NCBI GenBank assembly: GCA_032622095.1
Contig: CP136063.1
Location: forward strand, 117,884,723-117,948,722
Reading direction: 5' to 3'
DNA from: Siphonodentalium dalli
Taxonomy: Eukaryota > Mollusca > Scaphopoda > Gadilida > Siphonodentaliidae
Length of the DNA stretch: 64,000 bases
Each line of letters opens with the position of its first letter. Position 1 is the first letter of the stretch. Both the position numbers and the translations under genes were made by a program. The notes beneath the pieces were generated by a model, which saw nothing but the letters and a program-made list of their open reading frames with translations, had not been told where the DNA came from and did not search any database. Shown here one piece after another: positions 11,203 to 22,010 of this stretch.

Positions 11203-14105
11203 AGCGGCCATCTTGGATTTCAAAATTCAATCCATTAGCACGGGCTACAGGCCGTACTGTTTGTCTGATCGTCATGAAATTTGTCATGTATGTTAATATT
11301 GACATGTAGATGGAACGAGTAATTTTGGGGTCATTCGGCCCAAAAACATGGCCGCCGGCAGCCATCTTAGATTTTACTCTTTGCATGACTAAATCCTTTG
11401 ACACGGGCTACAGGTCGTACCATCTTAAAATTTGTCATGAATGTTAATAATGACATGTAGATGGGAACGAGTAATTTTGGGGTCATTCGGGCAAAAAACA
11501 TGGCCGCCAGCAGCCATCTTGGATTTTACTCTTTGTATGACTAAATCCTTTAGCACGGGCTACAGGTCGTACCTTTAGTCTGATCATCATGAAATTTTTC
11601 ATGGCTGTTGAAATTGGAATGTAGATGGGAACGAGTCATTTTGGGGTCATTCGGACAAAAAACATGGCCGCCAGCAGCCATCTTGGATTTTACTTTTTGC
11701 ATGACTAAATCCTTTGACACGGGCTACAGGTCGTACCTTTGGTCGGATCATCATAAAATTTGTCATTGATGTTAACAATGACATGTAGATGGGAACGAGT
11801 CATTTTTGGGTCATTCGGGCAAAAAACATGGCCGCCAGCCCCCATCTTGGATTTTACTCTTTGTATGACTAAATCCTTTAGCACGGGCTACAGGTCGTAC
11901 CTTTAGTCTGATCATCATGAAATTTTTCATGGCTGTTGAAATTGGAATGTAGATGGGAACGAGTCATTGTGGGGTGATTCGGACAAAAAACATGGCCGCC
12001 AGCGGCCATATTTGATTTCAAAATTCAATCCATTACAGGTCGTACTGTTCGTCTGATCATCATGAAATTTGTCATGGATGTTAATATTGACATGTAGATG
12101 GGAACAATTAATTTTGGGGTCATTCGGCCAAAAAACATGGCCGCCAGCAGCCATCTTGGAGTTTACTCTTTGTATGACCAAATCCTTTAGCACGGGCTAC
12201 AGGTCGTACCTTTTAATAGTCTGATCATCTTAAAATTTGTCATGGATGTTAACAATGACATGTAGGTGGGAACGAATAATTTTGGGGTCATTCGGCCAAA
12301 AAACATGGCCGCCGGCAGCCATCTTAGATTTTACTCTTTGTATTACTAGATCCTTTAGCATGGGCTACAGGTCGTACCTTTAGTCTGATCATCATAAAAT
12401 TTGTCATGGATGTTAATAGTGACATGTAGATGGGAAAGAGTCATTTTAGGGTCATTCAGACAAAAAACATGGCCGCCAGTGGCCATCTTTGATTTCAAAA
12501 TTCAATCCATTAGCACCGGCTACAGGTCGTACTGTTCATCTGATCATCATGAAAGTTGTCATGGATGTTAATATTGACAAGTAGATGGGAACTAGGGTCC
12601 TGCGAATTGGAGATTTTGATCGAATCGAATCGAATCGACGAAATTGAACCGAATATCGAACCGAATATCGAATTGAATATCGAATCGAATCATACCTGTG
12701 TGTTGCATTCTCAATTAGGCATGTTTAATCAACGATTAGATGAATTGTGAAAAGTTCTATGAACTTCCATGAAGTTCCATCATAACTTATGTGGCGATCA
12801 ATCGTCGTTCGCGATACTATTAACTTCAATTGATAATTGTTGAGAAAAAAAACCAGATTAAAACGTCCATGTGGCCGTCACGACGATTAATATATAACCA
12901 CTAAACGGATTATCAAACTAAAATCATGCTAAATTTGTACAGTTTACATGTCCATGCAAATTGGCATTTGGAAACACCCGTTGTTATTAACTTGAAGATA
13001 CAACAACAGTCGCAGGGTAGCCTGTTTATGTAGTGCTGGATGCTTCTTTGACATATGATTCCATAGATGGGTCGTTGCCACAGACGTTTGCGATTTATAC
13101 ACCATGTTGCATTCAACACACGTGTAAGTTCCAGCACTGCCTGCAGCTTTGTCATGTTTAAATTAAACATGAATAACGGACAACATAATTATTGTCAAGT
13201 GTCGAAGAATGCTCCGAAACTGAAAGTCAACTTCAAAAGAAAACACCGCCCATGTGCACCTTTTGACACCGGGAACACTTGTTGTTTACATTCTCAGCTA
13301 CAGTACATATAACGTGAAATCTGAGACGGATAGTCGGCGGATAACGCTAGCGGTTGCTCAGTCTGATAGCTATTATAATTTATGCGCATCGTCGGTCCAT
13401 CCGCGATCTCCAAGCTTTTGGCTACCATGTTCAAAGTTTGATTTCAGACAAATTTAGTCATCCTATAGTGGCTAATTACTGGCTATGCTTATATTTAATA
13501 GCATGCGAACATTCGCGATGTACAATAAGAATTATAAGGTGCATATATTCATAATTTTCTGGAATTAAATGGAACAGAAACAGCTAAGATCGACGTGTGT
13601 ACTTGTCCGTGAACAGCCTACTTTTTCGTCAGTGTATATTCGAAATTTTGAGTTGGAATTTTCGACTCGAATTCGAATCAAATTTGAGTTTTGAATCGAA
13701 TCTCGAATCAAATATTCGCAGGACCCTAATGGGAACGTGTAATTTTGGGGTCATTCGGCCCAAAACATGGCCACCAGCAGCCATCTTGGATTTTACTCTT
13801 TGTATGACTAAATCCTTTAGCGCGGGCTACAGGTCGTACTTTTAGTCTGATCATCATAAAATTTGTCATGCAGTTAACAATGACATGTAGATGGGAACGA
13901 ATAATTTTGGGGTCATTCGGCCAAAAAACATGGCCACCATCAGCCATCTTGGATTTTACCCCTTGTATGACTAAATCCTTTAGCACGGGCTACAGGTCGT
14001 ACCTTTAGTCTGATCATCATAAAAATTTTCATGGATGTTAAAAATGACATGTAGATGGGAACGCAGATATCTTGGATTACTCTGTGTATGACTAAATCCT
14101 TTACT
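11203..14105 (+). mobile_element. family A (HINE-like) core array without 5' or 3' ends
   Basis: Tandem core units of about 164 bp (and a subtype of about 154 bp) run from 11203. They are interrupted by a hAT MITE at 12593-13728 and resume at 13737. Each unit contains GCACGGGCTACAGGTCGTAC, ATCATCATAAAATTTGTCAT, GACATGTAGATGGGAACGAG, TTTTGGGGTCATTCGG and ACATGGCCGCCAGCAGCCAT. The array starts mid-unit and ends mid-unit where another family A 5' module begins. It is non-coding; its minus-strand frames are artefacts of unit periodicity. Confidence 0.8.
12593..13728. mobile_element. non-autonomous hAT element (MITE) with 8-bp target duplication
   Basis: Terminal inverted repeats are TAGGGTCCTGCGAAT (12593-12607) and its exact reverse complement (13714-13728). 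The 8-bp target duplication ATGGGAAC lies at 12585-12592 and 13729-13736. Removing the element and one duplication restores a family A core unit (GATGGGAACG). Both ends carry many subterminal TCGAAT words, possibly transposase-binding repeats. No transposase is encoded in its 1136 bp. The TAGGG terminus and 8-bp duplication fit the hAT superfamily. Confidence 0.9.
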
Positions 14106-14115
14106 GCTCATTTTT

Positions 14116-14618
14116 AGCTCAACTTTACTTTGTAAAGTTTGAGCTATTGCCATGGCTTGGTATCCGTTGTGCGTGTGTGTGTGCGTGATTCGTCAACAAT
14201 TTCCTTTAGCATGGGCTACAGTTCGTACCTTTGGTCCGATTATTATGAAATTTGTCATGGATGTTGACATTGACATATAGATGGGAACGAGTCATTTTGG
14301 GGTCATTCGGAAAAAAAACATGGCCGCCAGTGGCCATCTTGGATTTCAAAATTCAATCCATCAGCACGGGCTATAGGCCGTACTTTTTGTCTTATTGTCA
14401 TGAAATTTGTCATGGATGTTAATATTGACATGTAGATGGGAACGAGTAATTTTGGGGTCATTCGGCCAAAAAACATGGCCACCGGCAGCCATCTTAGATT
14501 TTACTCTTTGCATGACTAAATCCTTGGACACAGGCTACAGGTTGTACCTTTGGTCGGATCATCATAAAAATTTTCATGGATGTTAACAATGACATGCAGA
14601 TGGGAACGAGTCATTTTT
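14116..14618 (+). mobile_element. family A (HINE-like) element, truncated by the next copy
   Basis: The 5' foldback AGCTCAACTTTACTTTGTAA begins at 14116, inside what would be a core unit of the preceding array, followed by TG microsatellite and about two core units. It stops at GAGTCATTTT, where another 5' module begins at 14619. There is no 3' end of its own. Confidence 0.7.
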
Positions 14619-16209
14619 AGCTCAACTTTACTATGTAAAGTTTGAGCTATTGCCATGGCTTTGTTGTCCGTCGTCCGTGTGTATGTGTGTACGTGTGTAC
14701 ATAAGGCGTCAACAATGCAGGCTACAGGTCGTACCTTTAGTCGGATCATTATGAAATTTGTCATAGCTGTTGACATCAACATTTAGACCAGAATGATTAA
14801 TTTTGGGGTTATTCGGAAAAAAAAACATGGCCGCCAGTGGCCATCTTTGATTTCGAAATTCAATCCATTAGCACGGGCTACAGGCCGTACTGTTTGTCTG
14901 ATCATCATGAAATATGTCATGGATGTTAATATTGACATGTAGATGGGAACGAGTAATTTTGGGGTCATTCGGCCCAAAAACATGGCCACCAGCAGCCATC
15001 TTGGATTTTACTCTTTGTATGACTAAATTCTTTAGCACGGGCTACAGGTCGTACTTTTAGTCTGATCATCATAAAATTTGTCAAGAATGTTAATAATGAC
15101 ATGTAGATGGGAACGAGTCATTTTGGGGTCATTCAGCCAAAAAACATGGCCGCCAGCAGCCATCTTGGATTTTACTCTTTGTATGACTAAATCCTTTAGC
15201 ATGGGCTACAGGTCGTACCTTTAGTCTGATCATCATAAAATTTGTCATGGCTGTTGAAATTGGAATGTAGATGGGAACGAGTCATTTTGGATTTCAAAAT
15301 TTAATCCATTAGCATGGGCCACAGGTCGTACTGTTCGTCTGATCATCCTGAAATTTGTCATGGATGTTAATATTGACATGTAGATGGGAACGAGTAATTT
15401 TGGGGTCATTTGGCCAAAAAACATGGCCGCTGGCGGCCATCTTGGATTTCAAAATTAAATCCATTGGCGCGGGCTACAGGTCGTACTGTTCGTCTTATTG
15501 TCATGAAATTTGTCATGGATGTTAATATTGACATGTAGATGGGAACGAGTAATCTTGGGATCATTCGGCCAAAAAACATGGCCGCCAGCAGCCATCTTGG
15601 ATTTTACTCTTTGCATGACTAAATCCTTTGGCGCGGGCTACAGATTGTAGCTTTGGTCAGAAAATCATGAAATTTGTCATGGATGTTAACAATGACATGT
15701 AGATGGGAACGAGTGATTTTGGGGTTGTTCGGTCAAAAATTATGGCCGCCAGCAGCCATCTTGGATTTTACTCTTTGCATGACTAAATCCTTTGGCGCGG
15801 GCTACAGGTTGTACCTTTGGTCTGATCTTTATGAAATTTGTCATGAATGTTGATATTGACATGTAGATGGGAATGAGTCATTTTGGGGTCATTCGGCCAA
15901 AAAACATGGCTGCCAGCGGCCATCTTGGATTTCAAAATTCAATCCATTGGCGCGGTCTACAGGTCGTACTGTTCGTCTGATCATCATGAAATTTGTAGGT
16001 CGTAGCTTTGGTCAGATCTTCATAAAATTTCTCATGGATGTTAACAATTATACGTAGATGGGAACGAGTCCTTTTGGGGTCAATTGGCCAAAAAAAATGG
16101 CCACCAGCAGCCATCTTGTATTTTACTCTTTGCATCACTAAATCCTTTGGCGCAGATTAGACATTTCAATTAGCACCTTTCCTATTCCTCCATTTACTGT
16201 CAACCATTA

Positions 16210-16283
16210 AATTCTATTTCGTCATATATCACCTCCGTAATTAAATGAGATATCACCTTTGCGCAGGCGCGAATCACTTTTCA
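16210..16283 (+). repeat. DIRS left terminal inverted repeat
   Basis: The outer part (16211-16250) is complementary to 20630-20667 in the internal complementary region. The inner part, TTTGCGCAGGCGCGAATCAC (16258-16277), is complementary to 20842-20861 of the right end. The edge AATT is shared with the target sequence. Confidence 0.85.
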
Positions 16284-16550
16284 CCGTGATTGTTGGCGTG
16301 CAGACGTGTAATAGCCCGCAGCGTTTAGAAATCACCAAACTGAGACAAAGAGTCTCTACGCAGTTGGGTTCTATGAACTTGCTGTTCTATTGTTTGATAT
16401 AGTGGGTTTCTTGTCTACCTACATGAAACAAAATTATAATATTATTTATTATTATCGCTTACTTGACTAGCGATACATAGAATACAAATCTGACATTTTG
16501 GTGTCTTTGACTTGTTTAGAGAGTTTTCACTTCTTGCGTGTCAACTCAAA

Positions 16551-17775
16551 ATGGCGGAGTTAAAAGAAAATTCGGCCGTAACTGCCAATAAAATTGTTCA
16601 TGCTTCTATTGAGGTGGCAAAATTAAAGAAGAGAGCTCCGGCAAATACCGGTTCGACATTACCAGAGAAGACAAAAAGTCTATCAATGGTGTCGGCCGCG
16701 AGTTTACCATGTGGCAGCCAGAGTTCGGTTTCGGGCAGTAATTATTCGGGCTCTTCAATAAATAAGAAGGCCTCGGATGACGACAATATAAGCACCACAA
16801 TACTACAACAGTTGAAGACGATTGTAGAAAACCAGTCCAAACAAACGGTCCAGATAACACAGATAAGTCATCGTATGGACTATCTGGAAAATAGCTTTGT
16901 ACAACAAAGCGACTATTATGATGAATGTGATGGTTTAGAGGAAACTTATGAAGATGCATCTATGGCTGATGACACATCATCTATTAGTCAGACAACAACT
17001 GCTGTTACTGACATTCTTGGTGCTAGCAAAGTCAACCCCTTTAAGGTTGCCGTGAGCAAGCTCGCAGTGAAGGAGGTCTTTGATAAACCTGTTGACGCTG
17101 ACCTTGCTGAATGTGTGAATGTCTGGTTTATGAATGGCCTGGAGGAGGAAAAGGCATCGCTTCTTCTTAAGGACGGTGTTAACATCAAACCAGCAAATTG
17201 TCTTCTTTGGTAAATGTAAAAACAAACCCACTAATATGGGACATGCTCACACTTAATACTAAAAGTGGACAGGAAGTTGCAGAATGTTGGCAATACCTTC
17301 ATCAACTGTGCCACTATCCTTGTCAAAGTTTTTGACGAACTGGGGAAAAATCCTACCGTCGCAAATTCAGAGGTTCTGGAAAACTCTATGAAAGGCATGG
17401 CTTTATTGGGTCATGCCCATCATCAATTAAATTTGTACCGTCGTGACTTCATGCGTCCTGACATGCGTGGTGAATATTCTCATCTTTGTGCACACGCAAT
17501 ACCTTACAGTGACAAACTTTTTGGCGACAATGTTTCCGAGACTATTCGCGACATTGGGGATTCAAAACGTATTGGTCAGACGATTAGTTCCAGTGCACCT
17601 TCGCAGCCTCCTCGTCCAAAAGGATCTGATCATCGTGGTGGTCGTGGTGCTGGTAGAGGAAACTTCTCTGGCAGAGGTCGTGGGATGTGTTATACACCTT
17701 ATCCAGGCTACCCAGCTTCTAAGGTTCCATCAAAAAACGGGCGCAGGGGCCAGGGGGCGCTTTGCAAATCGTTAG
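16551..17775 (+). pseudogene. DIRS gag-like ORF1, frameshifted
   Basis: The likely start is the ATG at 16551 (MAELKENSAVTANK). The N-terminal part is low-complexity and Ser/Thr-rich, followed by a helical segment (LKTIVENQSKQTVQI) and conserved gag-like sequence up to 17213, where the frame ends. The next bases encode NPLIWDMLTLNTKSG in another frame, and the homologous sequence continues in the frame starting near 17265 (KLQNVGNT). That makes at least two frame changes within 60 bp. The C-terminal end is Gly/Arg-rich (HRGGRGAGRG), likely nucleic-acid binding. The protein would package element RNA in a cytoplasmic particle. Confidence 0.75.
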
Positions 17776-19395
17776 ATGGAAATCAGGTAACTACTCTTTT
17801 TTCTAACTCATGTCCTTGTTTCCAAGGGGGTCAATTGCATAACTTCATGCATGACTGGAAAGAGATTACCTCGGATCTAGATATCCTTGGTATAGTGGAA
17901 CATTGTAGCCTCGAATTTGTAACTGGCTCTGCTCCTCAACAATTTTCAGTTCATGAGCCTATATTTTCTGAGAGTACTAGCAATTTTATAACGACTGAAG
18001 TTGCTAGATTATTACAAATGAATGTGATTGAAGACATTCCTTACTGTTCTGATGGATTTGTGTCACCAATATTTTTGCGACCAAAACCTGATGGTACACA
18101 TCGTGTCATCCTGAAAAAACTCAATAAACATATAGTGTATCGCCATTTTAAAATGGACACTTTAGCAACAGCTTTGAATTTAATAACACCGCAAGTGTAT
18201 ATGGCGTCAGTGGATTTACGACACGCTTAATTTTCGGTCCGTGTTGCTTCTGCATATCGGCGGTTTGTGTGGGGGGGGGGAAAAATGTTCCAATTTTCCA
18301 CTATGCCACAAGGTTTATCGAGTGCACCTCGGCTGTTCACTAAATTACTAAAGCCAGTTTATGCTAATCTCCGACAACAAGGAGTTAAAGTTACCTCCTT
18401 TATTGATGATTCTTTGATAGTTGGAAATACTATAGTTGAATGTCGGAGAAATGTTGATTTGACTGTTTCACTATTACAACGGTTAGGGTTTGTAATAAAT
18501 TGGAAAAAATCAGTTTTAGTCCCACAGCAGTCTATTTGTTATTTGGGGCACGTTATTAATTCCACCGACATGACTGTCAAGTTAACAGATCAAATGATTC
18601 AAAATTTGAAATCTGTATGTCAAAGGCTTTTACTTATGCCTTTTGCTACCATCCGGTTAGTTGCTCAGGTTATCGGTCAAATTGTGTCTACATTTGAAGC
18701 AGTCCTTTTTGGTAAACTTCATTATCGTTGCTTAGAATTAGCAAAGACAAAAGCTCTTCATAGAAATCAATTTAACTATGATGCTATGATGTTTATTTCA
18801 CCAGACATGAAAACTGAAATCCATTGGTGGATAAACCATATTGGCTCAGAAAAGAGAATGTTTTATTTAAAACCATTTGATTGCTCTCTGAATACAGATG
18901 CATCCCGCCTTGGTTGGGGGTGTCAATTTGGGACGCGCAACACAGGGGGACGTTGGACTGAAACTGAGCAACAACACCATATCAATTATCTAGAACTTCT
19001 TGCTGCTTTTTTGGCAATGAAAGCTTTTACTTCTTGTTTGGAAAACAAACATATTAAACTGTATCTGGATAATACTACTGCGATAGCCTATATCAATAAT
19101 ATGGGTGGTATGTCTTCCACTGCATGCAATAATCTTGTTCATACCTGGCAAGGAAAATTCTGCTGCTGATTCTGCATCAAGAAAATTTAATGAAAAACAT
19201 GAATGGATGCTGGATGCCTTCATTTTTCACCAGTTGGTTGACCTTTTTGGATTGCCTTCCATTGATATGTTTGCAACTCGTTTAAATTGTCAAATTGACA
19301 ACTTTTGCGCCTGGCATCCAGATCCAGCTGCATTTTGTTGATGCTTTTTCTCAAGATTGGGGAATTAATTATATTTATATGTTTCCTCCTTTCAG
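17776..19395 (+). pseudogene. DIRS reverse transcriptase-RNase H, disrupted
   Basis: RT fingers and palm are recognisable (SPIFLRPKPDGTHR; HFKMDTLATALNLI; ASVDLRHA), but the frame stops with TAA at 18228 where the family has an aromatic residue after the motif-A aspartate region. A run of G (18272-18280) and another frame follow. The frame from 18267 has FSTMPQGLSSAPRLF and the active-site FIDD (near residue 45), then RNase H motifs LNTDASRLGWG, INYLELLAAFLAMK and YLDNTTAIAYINN. After CNNL at about 19136 the frame shifts into IPGKENSAADSASRKF, with a probable deletion of some 60-80 bases of family sequence, and shifts again near 19340. It could not make an active enzyme from this copy. Confidence 0.88.
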
Positions 19396-19407
19396 TCTGA
19401 TTGGGAG

Positions 19408-20571
19408 ATGTGTTCGGAAAATCCAAGCGAACGAGACCGAGTGTTTATTGATTGCGCCAATTTGGCCCACTCAGGCATGGTTTTCGCCTCTGTTGGAGAT
19501 GCTAGTGCGCCCTCCTCTGATGTTACCTCAGTCCGAGACTTTACTAACGATGCCGAACACTCATCAGCTTCACCCTCTTCGGACTTCTATGGTGTTGATG
19601 GCATGTCGACTGTCAGGGAGTCTTACACGCGTCAGGGAGTTTCTCCAGACACAACCTCTATACTCATGTCGTCCTGGAGACCTCGTACGAGAAAGCAGTA
19701 CGATACTTTCCAGAAGAGATGGTTTCACTTCTGTGGTGAAAGGGCACGTGATCCTTTTTCAACAACTGTAAACCTTGTGTTGGTTTTCTTGACTGGTCTT
19801 TATTATTTAGGCCTCAAATATAGTGCCATAAACACTGCCAGATCATCTCTTGGTGCATTAAGTTTATATGCAGATGGGTTTCTTGTGAGTCAACATCTGT
19901 TGGTGACCAGATTTCTTAAGGGTGTTTTCAACACAAGGCCACCAGTCGCTAAATACATTCATACATGGAACGTTTCAATTGTGCTTTCTTATTTGCAACA
20001 ACTTATGCCTTTGGAAAAACTGAGTCTCAAATGTTTATCTTATAAGCTGGTGATGCTTATAACTTTAACGTGTGCTGCACGGATGCAGACTGTTTGTTCT
20101 TTAAGCCTTGATAATATGTCACAGAATGACTCAGAATATATTTTCTGTTTTTTATCAGTGCTTAAAACTAGTCGACCAGGCTGTCTACCGAAGCCTCTGC
20201 GTCTTGTTAAATATGACGAGGTAGCGTTATGTGTATATATGACATTACGGGAGTATTTGTTACGAACAGACAGTTTTCGTGTTCATTCACCTCTGTTTCT
20301 CAGTTACATTAAACCGCATGAGCCGGTTACGGCCAGTACTTTGGCTCGGTGGGTTAGAACAGTAATGTCTCATTCGGGTGTTGATGTGGACACATTTAAA
20401 GCACATAGTGTTCGTGGGGCGGCTGCCTCGTGTGCTTTAAATTCACAAGTGCCAATTCAAGTTATTATGGATCAAGCTGGGTGGTCGTCGGTTACGACTT
20501 TCGCCTGGTTTTATAATAAGCCTATTGTTAATAATGTGTTTGCAGGAAATGTATTACAACATGTTTCATAA
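19408..20571 (+). CDS. DIRS tyrosine recombinase, apparently intact
   Basis: 387 codons from an ATG that overlaps the end of the RT/RNase H region in another frame, as is usual for DIRS elements. The N-terminal core-binding part lies around residues 80-190 (WRPRTRKQYDTFQKRW). The catalytic domain shows the expected residues: Arg225 (CAARMQTVC), Lys253 (LKTSRPG), His333 and Arg336 (HSVRG), Trp359 (AGWSS) and the nucleophile Tyr369 (FYNKP). It would cut and rejoin DNA through a 3'-phosphotyrosine link to integrate the circular cDNA. The true start may lie downstream, since residues 1-70 overlap the upstream frame. No stop or missing catalytic residue was seen. Confidence 0.9.
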   Translation: MCSENPSERDRVFIDCANLAHSGMVFASVGDASAPSSDVTSVRDFTNDAEHSSASPSSDFYGVDGMSTVRESYTRQGVSPDTTSILMSSWRPRTRKQYDTFQKRWFHFCGERARDPFSTTVNLVLVFLTGLYYLGLKYSAINTARSSLGALSLYADGFLVSQHLLVTRFLKGVFNTRPPVAKYIHTWNVSIVLSYLQQLMPLEKLSLKCLSYKLVMLITLTCAARMQTVCSLSLDNMSQNDSEYIFCFLSVLKTSRPGCLPKPLRLVKYDEVALCVYMTLREYLLRTDSFRVHSPLFLSYIKPHEPVTASTLARWVRTVMSHSGVDVDTFKAHSVRGAAASCALNSQVPIQVIMDQAGWSSVTTFAWFYNKPIVNNVFAGNVLQHVS

Positions 20572-20629
20572 TGTTGAGGGTTCATTGAAATTTGGTACAA
20601 AAAATTTGTCGTGTTGGCTTTAAAGTCTC

Positions 20630-20755
20630 ATTTAATTACGGAGGTGATATATGACGAAATAGAATTAAAAAATGAAACGAGCCTTCCCTTGGGAAGGTGA
20701 AGTTTGATTGTGATTCTATGAGTCATATAGAATCACCGGAGGGATTAAATGCCTC
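20630..20755 (+). repeat. DIRS internal complementary region
   Basis: Bases 20630-20667 are the reverse complement of the left edge (16211-16250). Bases 20664-20755 are the reverse complement of the right edge (about 20870-20962). The two meet over a single AATT. The region is thus complementary to a joined right-end/left-end circle junction, which in the DIRS model templates completion of the circular cDNA. Confidence 0.9.
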
Positions 20756-20837
20756 CCTCCCTCCCCTCCTTTCGTCATATGTCATCTCCGTACATTTATG
20801 TGGTCGTGGGTTTTTCCACTCCAAATTTTTTTTGCTT

Positions 20838-20962
20838 TGAAGGGTGATTCGCGCCTGCGCAAAGGTGATATCTCATTTAATCCCTCCGGTGATTCTATAT
20901 GACTCATAGAATCACAATCAAACTTCACCTTCCCAAGGGAAGGCTCGTTTAATTTTTTAATT
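20838..20962 (+). repeat. DIRS right terminal repeat with extension
   Basis: GTGATTCGCGCCTGCGCAAA and following bases mirror the left inverted repeat. The outer extension from about 20878 (CCCTCCGGTGATTCTATATG onward) pairs with the internal complementary region. The intervening 20756-20837 (CT-rich, then CATATGTCATCTCCGTACAT) is the loop of this large foldback. Confidence 0.85.
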
Positions 20963-21006
20963 ATTCCCCTACCTAAGTTGAGCTACAGTGTCATTGACAC
21001 TTTCAT

Positions 21007-21756
21007 CCAACTTCTCGCAAACCATTCAACGATTCTGTCAAATTCTTTCTACATATAATTGTCAGATAACTACTGCACCATATGAATTAAATAGTTTGGC
21101 ACTATTACAATATATGTGTGAATGATAATGTTTGAAAAAATATATTTTTGTGAAAAAGAGCTATTTTTCGACTCCAAATGTCAGGTAAATCCCAATTAAC
21201 CAAAACATTTTTCCTTTCAAGTAGAGATATTATGATATAGTAATTTTTAAAGTCATTTTTGTGAACAGTATATTGGCTTTAAAAAAATCTGGATGTTCTA
21301 ACAGTTGACCATCATGACAAATTGTCAATTGGTGTTTCTCAACGAGTTTCCCATGTCAAATGGTTTTCAGTGGAGTGTCAAATGGTATTTCCATTCTAGA
21401 CTTTTTCGTCTTTGTTAATATATGCTAACAATTTATTTTTTGTCCATCTGTACCAGTATCTATGCCATGGGTAATCAATCTAAAAAAAAAAATTTTCAAA
21501 AGAGTAGGAACTGTCTGTCCATCAGTCTTTCCGTTTGCGATTTTTCTCCCAGACCACTGGACAGATATCAACCAAATTTGGTGTGTTGACTCGGTTATCA
21601 TGGTTTTATGTTTCTGCTAATCTAAAAAAAAAAAATGAAACAAACATATTTTTTTAATTTATAGTTTTTTAAGTTTGTTTTTGTTTAAATCAAAATGTCT
21701 AAAAGATCAAAATTTGTATGAAGGAACCTGCTTCAGCTAGTTTGATATATTTTCAG
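21007..21756. other. intron stretch upstream of the 21757 exon
   Basis: Non-coding AT-rich sequence. A segment around 21340-21620 resembles the 62100-62300 segment (TTTCCATTCTAGA, TTTGGTGTG/TTTGGCATG wording), so it may be a diverged shared repeat. It ends in the acceptor TTGATATATTTTCAG. Confidence 0.4.
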
Positions 21757-22010
21757 GCTAGAGAATATTTCATTTCAAATCTACTGAAGAGTTTATCTGA
21801 CAGGCATAAGTCAGAGAAGGACTTCCGAGGAAAATACTTCCTGTTTGCTGTTGCCATTGTTGTGATAATAAAGCAACACAACGTTCCTTTTAGCTGTGCC
21901 TCATCCTTCATTGAATCACTGCTTGAATCATTGTATCTCAAGGCTGATCCTGACAACAAGAAATGTCCCAGCTATGACAGTTTGGAAAAACATTTCCAAA
22001 ACTCGGATGG
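21757..22010 (+). CDS. internal exon, possible RNF213/mysterin-like protein
   Basis: Exon of 254 nt with acceptor ATATATTTTCAG and donor GATGG|GTGAGT. It enters in phase 0, matching the exit of the 8202-8521 exon, and exits after two bases of a glycine codon. It encodes about 84 residues starting AREYFISNLLKSLSDRHK, then a hydrophobic helix YFLFAVAIVVIIKQHNVPFS, and ending KHFQNSDG. The composition suggests an all-helical cytosolic segment. The hydrophobic helix is short and probably buried rather than membrane-spanning. No catalytic motif is visible; family assignment rests on the overall gene model. Confidence 0.7.

Larger units (their letters stand above)
16214..20962 (+). mobile_element. 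DIRS-type tyrosine-recombinase retrotransposon
   Basis: This 4.75-kb element has gag-like sequence, reverse transcriptase, RNase H and a tyrosine recombinase in that order. It also has inverted outer ends and an internal complementary region, all hallmarks of DIRS elements. There are no LTRs and no integrase of the DDE type. It sits in a family A tail. The four bases AATT are present at both element edges (16210-16213 and 20959-20962) and once in the uninterrupted target, so there is no longer target duplication. That fits recombinase-mediated insertion of a circle. The gag and RT frames are broken, the recombinase frame is intact. Confidence 0.93.
14619..21006 (+). mobile_element. family A (HINE-like) element split by a DIRS retrotransposon
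   Basis: The 5' module begins AGCTCAACTTTACTATGTAA at 14619, followed by TGTGTACG microsatellite and about nine core units to about 16160. The type-2 tail (ACATTTCAATTAGCACCTTTCC, then CATTTACTGTCAACCATTAAATT) is cut at 16213 and resumes at 20963 with ATTCCCCTACCTAAGTTGAGCT and the terminal hairpin ending at 21006. The same uninterrupted tail occurs near 39050 and 55380, which confirms the break point. Confidence 0.85.

Noticed and set aside
11927-12193. Minus-strand frames inside family A arrays (also 26241-26474, 30154-30387, 51836-52830, 54260-54592 and many more)
   Set aside because: They share the phrases NDPK, SHLHVIVNI and KSKIQDGCW because every core unit is the same DNA. They stop and start with unit boundaries and lack conserved starts, so they are repeat artefacts, not a protein family.
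11203-16165. Possible CRISPR-like array because of regular repeats
   Set aside because: Units of 154-164 bp are contiguous with no unique spacers, in an animal genome; they are tandem core repeats of a transposon.
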